Source of the DNA: JACKII01 sp041687435
GTDB lineage: Bacteria > Pseudomonadota > Alphaproteobacteria > Bin95
Reading direction: 5' to 3'
Length of the DNA stretch: 64,000 nucleotides
NCBI GenBank assembly: GCA_041687435.1
Contig: JAWLBX010000006.1
Span: forward strand, 62,001-126,000
The stretch's first letter is position 1. Each line of letters starts with the position of its first letter. The notes under the pieces are model-generated. The model did no database searches. It was given only the letters and a program-made list of their open reading frames with translations, and was not told the origin of the DNA. The position numbers and the translations under genes were made by a program. Shown one piece after another: positions 60,094-64,000 of the stretch.

Positions 60094-60549
60094 TCACTCC
60101 GCCTCGTCTACCATTATCTCAGCAGTCCGCCGCCCCTCCCCGCCCAGGCGGGTTGCGACGCCGCCAATGATGGCGCCGACAATTGCGCCCTCCAACGTGA
60201 ACCAAAACGGTGACAGGTTCATGCCCAGCATGACGACGAGCGCCGCCTGCATCTGATCATAGGCAAAGAAGGTCAGAACAAAGTTCATCCAGCCGCCGAT
60301 GATCGGCGCGCGCACCCACCAGGGCATGGGCAACATCAGCACTGGATTGTAACTCAGGACGCCGAACACGCCGACAACAGCGCCCAGGGTCGTGTACCAG
60401 AACAGGATTCCCCAACGAAAAAGCGGGTCGACATCTGGCCAGAGCATCGGCAACACAACAAATCCGGCAAGGCCGATCAGAAAGCCGAGCCCCTTGCCAA
60501 CCGCGATGCGGGTCAGGATGGAGGGCTTATCGTAAACGGATTTTACCAT
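60094..60549 (-). CDS. Integral membrane protein of unknown function
   Basis: 151 residues with about four hydrophobic segments (GFLIGLAGFVVLPMLW, WGILFWYTTLGAVVGVFGVL, APIIGGWMNFVLTFFAY, and TLEGAIVGAIIGGVATRL). ATG 60549 has AGAGG upstream. No family recognised. It is single, convergent with the crotonase gene and divergent from the NIPSNAP gene. Confidence 0.72.
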   Translation of the reverse strand: MVKSVYDKPSILTRIAVGKGLGFLIGLAGFVVLPMLWPDVDPLFRWGILFWYTTLGAVVGVFGVLSYNPVLMLPMPWWVRAPIIGGWMNFVLTFFAYDQMQAALVVMLGMNLSPFWFTLEGAIVGAIIGGVATRLGGEGRRTAEIMVDEAE

Positions 60550-60734
60550 GGCTGACCTCTGTTGCTCCGGCAGTTTGGCCGCAAGCCTATCATCTTGCAG
60601 CGGCGCTGCCGACCGCGCCAATCGTGATTTTCGCCAATGCCTGGCCGGGACGCTGCTTTCCCGGTTTCGCAACGCGCATGTTCGGCGCTAGGATGCGCCT
60701 CTCTCAACGTATTCTGCAATTCCGAGGAAACGCC

Positions 60735-61061
60735 ATGCTTTACGAACTGCGCACGTATTATACCCACCCTGGCCGCATGCCGAACCTGCTGGCCCGCTTT
60801 CGTGACCACACTTGCAAGCTGTTCGAAAAGAATGGCATCGGCAATGTCGGGTATTGGGTCGCCGAAAACGATCCCAACTGCCTGATCTACATTGTGCGTC
60901 ACCCGGACGGCGATGCGATGAAGGCGAACTGGGACAAATTCCGGAACGATCCGGAATGGGTGAAAGCCAAAGGCGACAGCGAGGCAGACGCCCCGATTGT
61001 CGAGCGGCTGACCAGTGTCACGATGACACCAACCGACTTCACCATGCCCGGCACGGACTGA
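60735..61061 (+). CDS. NIPSNAP family protein
   Basis: 108 residues. The opening MLYELRTYYTHPGRMPNLLARF and the W-D-K-F-R-N-D-P-E-W-V-K segment are diagnostic for NIPSNAP, a dimeric ferredoxin-like fold protein. Function in bacteria is poorly defined. It precedes the quinone-reductase-like gene by 6 bp, so the two form an operon. ATG 60735 has GAGGAAA upstream. Confidence 0.93.
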   Translation: MLYELRTYYTHPGRMPNLLARFRDHTCKLFEKNGIGNVGYWVAENDPNCLIYIVRHPDGDAMKANWDKFRNDPEWVKAKGDSEADAPIVERLTSVTMTPTDFTMPGTD

Positions 61062-61067
61062 GCGGCG

Positions 61068-62066
61068 ATGCGTGCCGCGTGGTATGAGCGCCTCGGCCCC
61101 GCGGCGGAGGTTTTGCGGGTGGGCGAACAGCCCACCCCGGCCGCCGGCCCGGGCGAGGTGCGGGTAAGGTTGGCAGCATCCGGCGTCAACCCGGCGGATG
61201 TGAAACGGCGGCTCGGCCAGGGGCGCTACACGACGATGGACGGCCCGCTGGTCATTCCGAACAGCGACGGCGCCGGCGTGGTCGACCAGATCGGCGCCGG
61301 CGTCGGCGAGCACTGGCTGGGGCAACGCGTCTGGCTCTACAACGGCCAGCGCGGTGGCCGCACTCATGGCACAGCGGCCGAGTATATCGCGCTGGATGCG
61401 GACCTCGTCACGCCCTTGGCCGACGATGTCAGCTTCGCCGCCGGCGCATGCCTCGGCATTCCCTGCATGACGGCGCATTATGGCGTGTTTTCGGATGGAC
61501 CGGTTCGCGGCAAGACCGTGCTGGTAACCGGCGGCGCCGGCGCGGTTGGCCATTATGCGATCCAACTGGCGGCATGGGGCGGCGCCCGTGTGCTTGCGAC
61601 CGTCAGCGGGCCGGAAAAAGCAGCGGAGGCAGAGGCCGCAGGCGCCGACGCCACGATCAACTACCGCCAACAGGATGCCGGCCAAGCCGCGCTCGGCCTG
61701 ACCGGTGGTGCGGGTGTGGACCGGATCGTCGATGTGGATTTCGGCGGCAATCTGCTGGCCACAATGGCATGTCTTAAGCTAAATGGCGTAGTTACGGCTT
61801 ACGCCTCCGACGGTGACCGGAACCCGCCGGTCCCGTTCGGCGAACTGATGGGCCGGAATGCGACGCTGCGGCCGTTCGTGCTGAACGTCCTGCCGCTGGC
61901 AGCCCGACAGGCAGCACAACGCGACATCACGCGCTGGCTGGCGGAAGGCGAGCGCACCCATCGCATCGCCAAGTCTTTCCCGCTGGAGGAGATCGCCGCG
62001 GCGCACATGGCGGTGGAGGCCGGAACCAAACGCGGCACGGTCGTCGTCGAGCCCGGGGCCGTCTAA
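61068..62066 (+). CDS. NADPH:quinone reductase-like medium-chain dehydrogenase
   Basis: 332 residues. Zinc-free MDR/quinone oxidoreductase type: GEVRVRLAASGVNPADVKRR, P-x-x-x-G-D/SDGAGVVDQIG, and the NADPH motif VLVTGGAGAVGHYAIQLAAWGGARV. No catalytic or structural zinc cysteines are seen. It probably reduces quinones or enones. Cotranscribed with the NIPSNAP gene, and its end overlaps mmcB by 4 bases on the opposite strand. Confidence 0.92.
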   Translation: MRAAWYERLGPAAEVLRVGEQPTPAAGPGEVRVRLAASGVNPADVKRRLGQGRYTTMDGPLVIPNSDGAGVVDQIGAGVGEHWLGQRVWLYNGQRGGRTHGTAAEYIALDADLVTPLADDVSFAAGACLGIPCMTAHYGVFSDGPVRGKTVLVTGGAGAVGHYAIQLAAWGGARVLATVSGPEKAAEAEAAGADATINYRQQDAGQAALGLTGGAGVDRIVDVDFGGNLLATMACLKLNGVVTAYASDGDRNPPVPFGELMGRNATLRPFVLNVLPLAARQAAQRDITRWLAEGERTHRIAKSFPLEEIAAAHMAVEAGTKRGTVVVEPGAV

Positions 62067-62488
62067 AGCGACGTTTCCAGGCTGTGCAGCCGGCGGCTTG
62101 CCAACGCGCCGAAGGTAATGAGCAGCGCCTTGCGGCGGGCGGCAGACAGTTTGTGCACCGGCGCTTCCCGCACCAGCGCGCCGCCATAGGGGTCTACGAT
62201 GAACAGGCCGCTGTCGGGCGGCAACAAGTCCTGCGGAAATTCCAGTGGCACGGCAAAGAAAAACCGATCGCAGAAGTCGCGGTATTCCTGCCATTTTGCA
62301 TCGGTCTGGAAATCGGCAACGGACGATTTAACCTCCACCACGGTGATCTCGCCCCGTCCATCGATTGCCATGGCATCGACACGCCGGCCGGTGGCAAGCG
62401 GCACTTCGCTGATGGCAGCCCAGCCCTGTGCATGCAGCGCACGCAGAAGGCCACGGGTCAGGATCTGTCCAGGTCTGGGGTCAGGCAT
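62063..62488 (-). CDS. mmcB: MmcB family DNA repair protein
   Basis: 141 residues. The PD-(D/E)xK nuclease-like core is visible: VDAMAIDGRGEITVVEVKSS gives D-x(n)-E-V-K, followed by DFQTDAKWQEYRDFCDRFFFAV. The family is named for Caulobacter MmcB, a DNA-damage protein of the SOS response. It is short and single. A near-consensus alphaproteobacterial LexA box lies 14-28 bp before its ATG, matching SOS control. Confidence 0.93.
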   Translation of the reverse strand: MPDPRPGQILTRGLLRALHAQGWAAISEVPLATGRRVDAMAIDGRGEITVVEVKSSVADFQTDAKWQEYRDFCDRFFFAVPLEFPQDLLPPDSGLFIVDPYGGALVREAPVHKLSAARRKALLITFGALASRRLHSLETSL

Positions 62489-62501
62489 GAGCGGGCGGTT
62501 T

Positions 62502-62516
62502 GTTCTTCGTTCGTTT
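62502..62516. promoter_or_regulatory. LexA-type operator (GTTC-N7-GTTT) before mmcB
   Basis: GTTC-TTCGTTC-GTTT differs in one base from the alphaproteobacterial LexA consensus GTTC-N7-GTTC. It overlaps the expected promoter and start region of mmcB, a gene known to belong to the SOS regulon in Caulobacter. Confidence 0.6.
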
Positions 62517-62585
62517 CGACCGGAACTTGGCGGCGGCCATCAATTCTGTCAATCTGGCATTCAGCACAATCGACGGAAGCGAACC

Positions 62586-63542
62586 ATGCTCAACGAACCC
62601 ATCACAGACCCGATTGCTTGGCGCGGCGCCGATCTGCCGGAGCGGGCGGGCTACCTGGACGTATCCGCAGAGGCCGCCGCGGAAATGGCCGCGTTGGCCG
62701 AAGAACTCGCCGCAAATCCCCTGCCGCTGGAGGCGTTGCGGCCCACGGATTTCGACCTGCCAGCCTCAGAGGCGTTGATGACGACGGCACGGCATCAGAT
62801 CACAGACGGTATCGGCTTTGCCATCGTCGACCGGCTGCCGCTGGAGGCATTGGGCGAGCAGGTGCGCAAGGTCTACTGGCTGCTGGCAGGAATGGTAGAC
62901 CGCCCGGTGGCGCAGAAATGGGACGGCACCATGATCTATGACGTGACCGATACCGGACGCCCGCCGGGCAATGGCGTCCGTCCCGACAAGACCAATGCGG
63001 AACAGAACTTTCACAACGACAACTCCTACAACATTTGCCCGCCGGATATGGTGGCGTTGTTCTGCCTGCGCACGGCGATGGAAGGCGGTGTCAGCCATAT
63101 CGTCAGCTTCCCGAGCGTCCAAAACCGCCTGCGCGAGACGGCGCCGGACCTGCTGGCCAGGCTATACGAACCCTTCTGTTTCGACCGGCAGCGCGAGCAT
63201 GCGACGGACGACATCAAGTATCTCTGGCATCCGTGCTTTGAGGCGCCGAATGGCCGCCTGCTGGCCCGACTTTCCCGTTTCCAGGTGAAAAACGGCTACC
63301 CGCTGGCAGGTGCAGAGATCGACACGCGCGGCGCGGCGGCCCTGGAGGCATTGGAAGAAGCAATGCGCGCGCCCGGGCAAGCGCTCACGTTTCATTTTGA
63401 GCCAGGCCAGATCCAACTGGTCAACAACCGCCTGCTGGGCCACCGCCGCACCGGCTTCCGCGACTGGCCGGAGGCCGAGCGCAAACGCCTGCTGGTCCGC
63501 CTCTGGCTACGCAGTTGGGGCCGGCCATTCTATAATGGATAA
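62586..63542 (+). CDS. TauD/TfdA family 2-oxoglutarate/Fe(II)-dependent dioxygenase
   Basis: 318 residues. The facial triad is H-x-D in NFHNDNSYN (near residue 141) and a distal histidine in LLGHRRTGF, with the 2-oxoglutarate arginine in the following R-T-G-F segment. The GFAIVDRLP and SRFQVKNGYPLAG parts fit the TauD/TfdA class. It oxidises an unidentified small molecule with O2 and 2-oxoglutarate. Single gene. Confidence 0.9.
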   Translation: MLNEPITDPIAWRGADLPERAGYLDVSAEAAAEMAALAEELAANPLPLEALRPTDFDLPASEALMTTARHQITDGIGFAIVDRLPLEALGEQVRKVYWLLAGMVDRPVAQKWDGTMIYDVTDTGRPPGNGVRPDKTNAEQNFHNDNSYNICPPDMVALFCLRTAMEGGVSHIVSFPSVQNRLRETAPDLLARLYEPFCFDRQREHATDDIKYLWHPCFEAPNGRLLARLSRFQVKNGYPLAGAEIDTRGAAALEALEEAMRAPGQALTFHFEPGQIQLVNNRLLGHRRTGFRDWPEAERKRLLVRLWLRSWGRPFYNG

Positions 63543-63627
63543 TGTCCACGCGCCCTGCACCTAATGGCTTGGAGGTCAGAGAACGGGACGATACACTGAC
63601 ACCGGTCCACAACAGTGGCGGGGCAAA

Positions 63628-64000
63628 ATGACGATTTACGTGAAAGAAATTCCCGGATTTGCGACAAGAGATGCGGCAGACGCGGAGGCGGAGATCTGGA
63701 AATTGCAGGGTCTCATAACCGAAACGGAACCGTGCCGATCAGGGGCACATGAAACCTTCTCTTTGGTGATTTACTTCCCCAAAACCCCTTTCGCCAACAC
63801 GGACTTCGGCAACACTCACATCCCGCAGTGCCCGCTGCTCCGGCGCATCGCCAGATATATGACAGGCTTCAACTGGGATTATTGCGAGCCGGAACTGAAC
63901 ATCGATCCGGTTTCCCGGCAATCCCCTCGTCAGATCAATATGGCGATTTCCGCGGTCGATGAGTCGGCACGCGAATACGCCCGCGTCGGCTGTTTCGCGC
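63628..64000 (+). CDS. Hypothetical protein, partial (runs off the right edge)
   Basis: ATG 63628 opens a frame that stays open to the last base, about 124 residues so far. It begins MTIYVKEIPGFATRDAADAE and contains FNWDYCEPELNIDPV. No signal peptide, membrane segment or known motif. Weak ribosome site (GGGG 5 nt upstream). Codon use looks less G+C-biased than its neighbours at third positions. Function cannot be given. Confidence 0.5.
   Translation, partial: MTIYVKEIPGFATRDAADAEAEIWKLQGLITETEPCRSGAHETFSLVIYFPKTPFANTDFGNTHIPQCPLLRRIARYMTGFNWDYCEPELNIDPVSRQSPRQINMAISAVDESAREYARVGCFA

Overview
The window reads as ordinary, gene-dense chromosome of a high-G+C alphaproteobacterium, probably Rhodospirillales-like. 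The evidence is a CcrM-type GANTC methyltransferase beside rnhB, an mmcB repair gene, an NDUFS4-like complex I accessory subunit gene, the hrcA-grpE / rph-rdgB-hemW divergent block, the engB-argB neighbourhood, and many acyl-CoA metabolism and TRAP transport genes. I did not attempt a species call. No phage, transposase, rRNA or CRISPR array was found by eye.

Layout. 1-5.4 kb: end of a phnN-like gene, an SMP-30 family hydrolase, and a coupled lptD-uvrC pair. 5.5-10.3 kb: a CoA transferase, then a leftward operon tetR / 350-residue protein / UGSC-family selenoprotein. The selenoprotein has an in-frame TGA (7071-7073) inside a GDUGSC motif, and a homocysteine S-methyltransferase diverges from tetR. 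10.5-15.4 kb: rpmH-rnpA-yidD-yidC-engB, a small secreted protein, and argB. 15.5-24.3 kb: acyl-CoA carboxylase, two acyl-CoA dehydrogenases, a deacetylase/GNAT pair, an HpcH/HpaI aldolase and an SDR. 24.3-28 kb: tRNA-Arg(TCT), a complex I subunit, a MATE exporter, rnhB and ccrM, with five GANTC sites packed just upstream of ccrM. 28-36.2 kb: 3-hydroxyacyl-CoA dehydrogenase, M20 peptidase, histidine kinase, alcohol dehydrogenase, SDR, crotonase and glycerol kinase. 36.5-42.6 kb: a DEAD-box helicase with a long leader, a TRAP operon and a cyclase-family protein, with two strong inverted repeats between the last two. 42.8-49.2 kb: EamA exporter, trypsin-like protease, bolA, grpE-hrcA, rph-rdgB-hemW.

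49.2-53.1 kb holds the most unusual locus. It is a complete type II-C-like cas9 with all RuvC and HNH catalytic residues, but no cas1, cas2 or array nearby. Convergent with it, on the + strand, is an AT-rich intergenic segment that encodes a structured RNA. The RNA begins with a 47-nt bulged hairpin shaped like a crRNA-repeat/anti-repeat duplex, and ends in an intrinsic terminator buried in the last codons of cas9. This looks like an orphan Cas9 with its own tracrRNA or natural single-guide-like RNA.

53-64 kb: DUF350 and DUF1190 proteins, a TPP enzyme, a dps gene broken by a one-base insertion, a DUF2189 membrane protein, an overlapping small protein/amidase/crotonase operon, a NIPSNAP protein, a quinone-reductase-like enzyme, mmcB with a near-consensus LexA box, a TauD-type dioxygenase, and an unrecognised partial gene running off the right edge.
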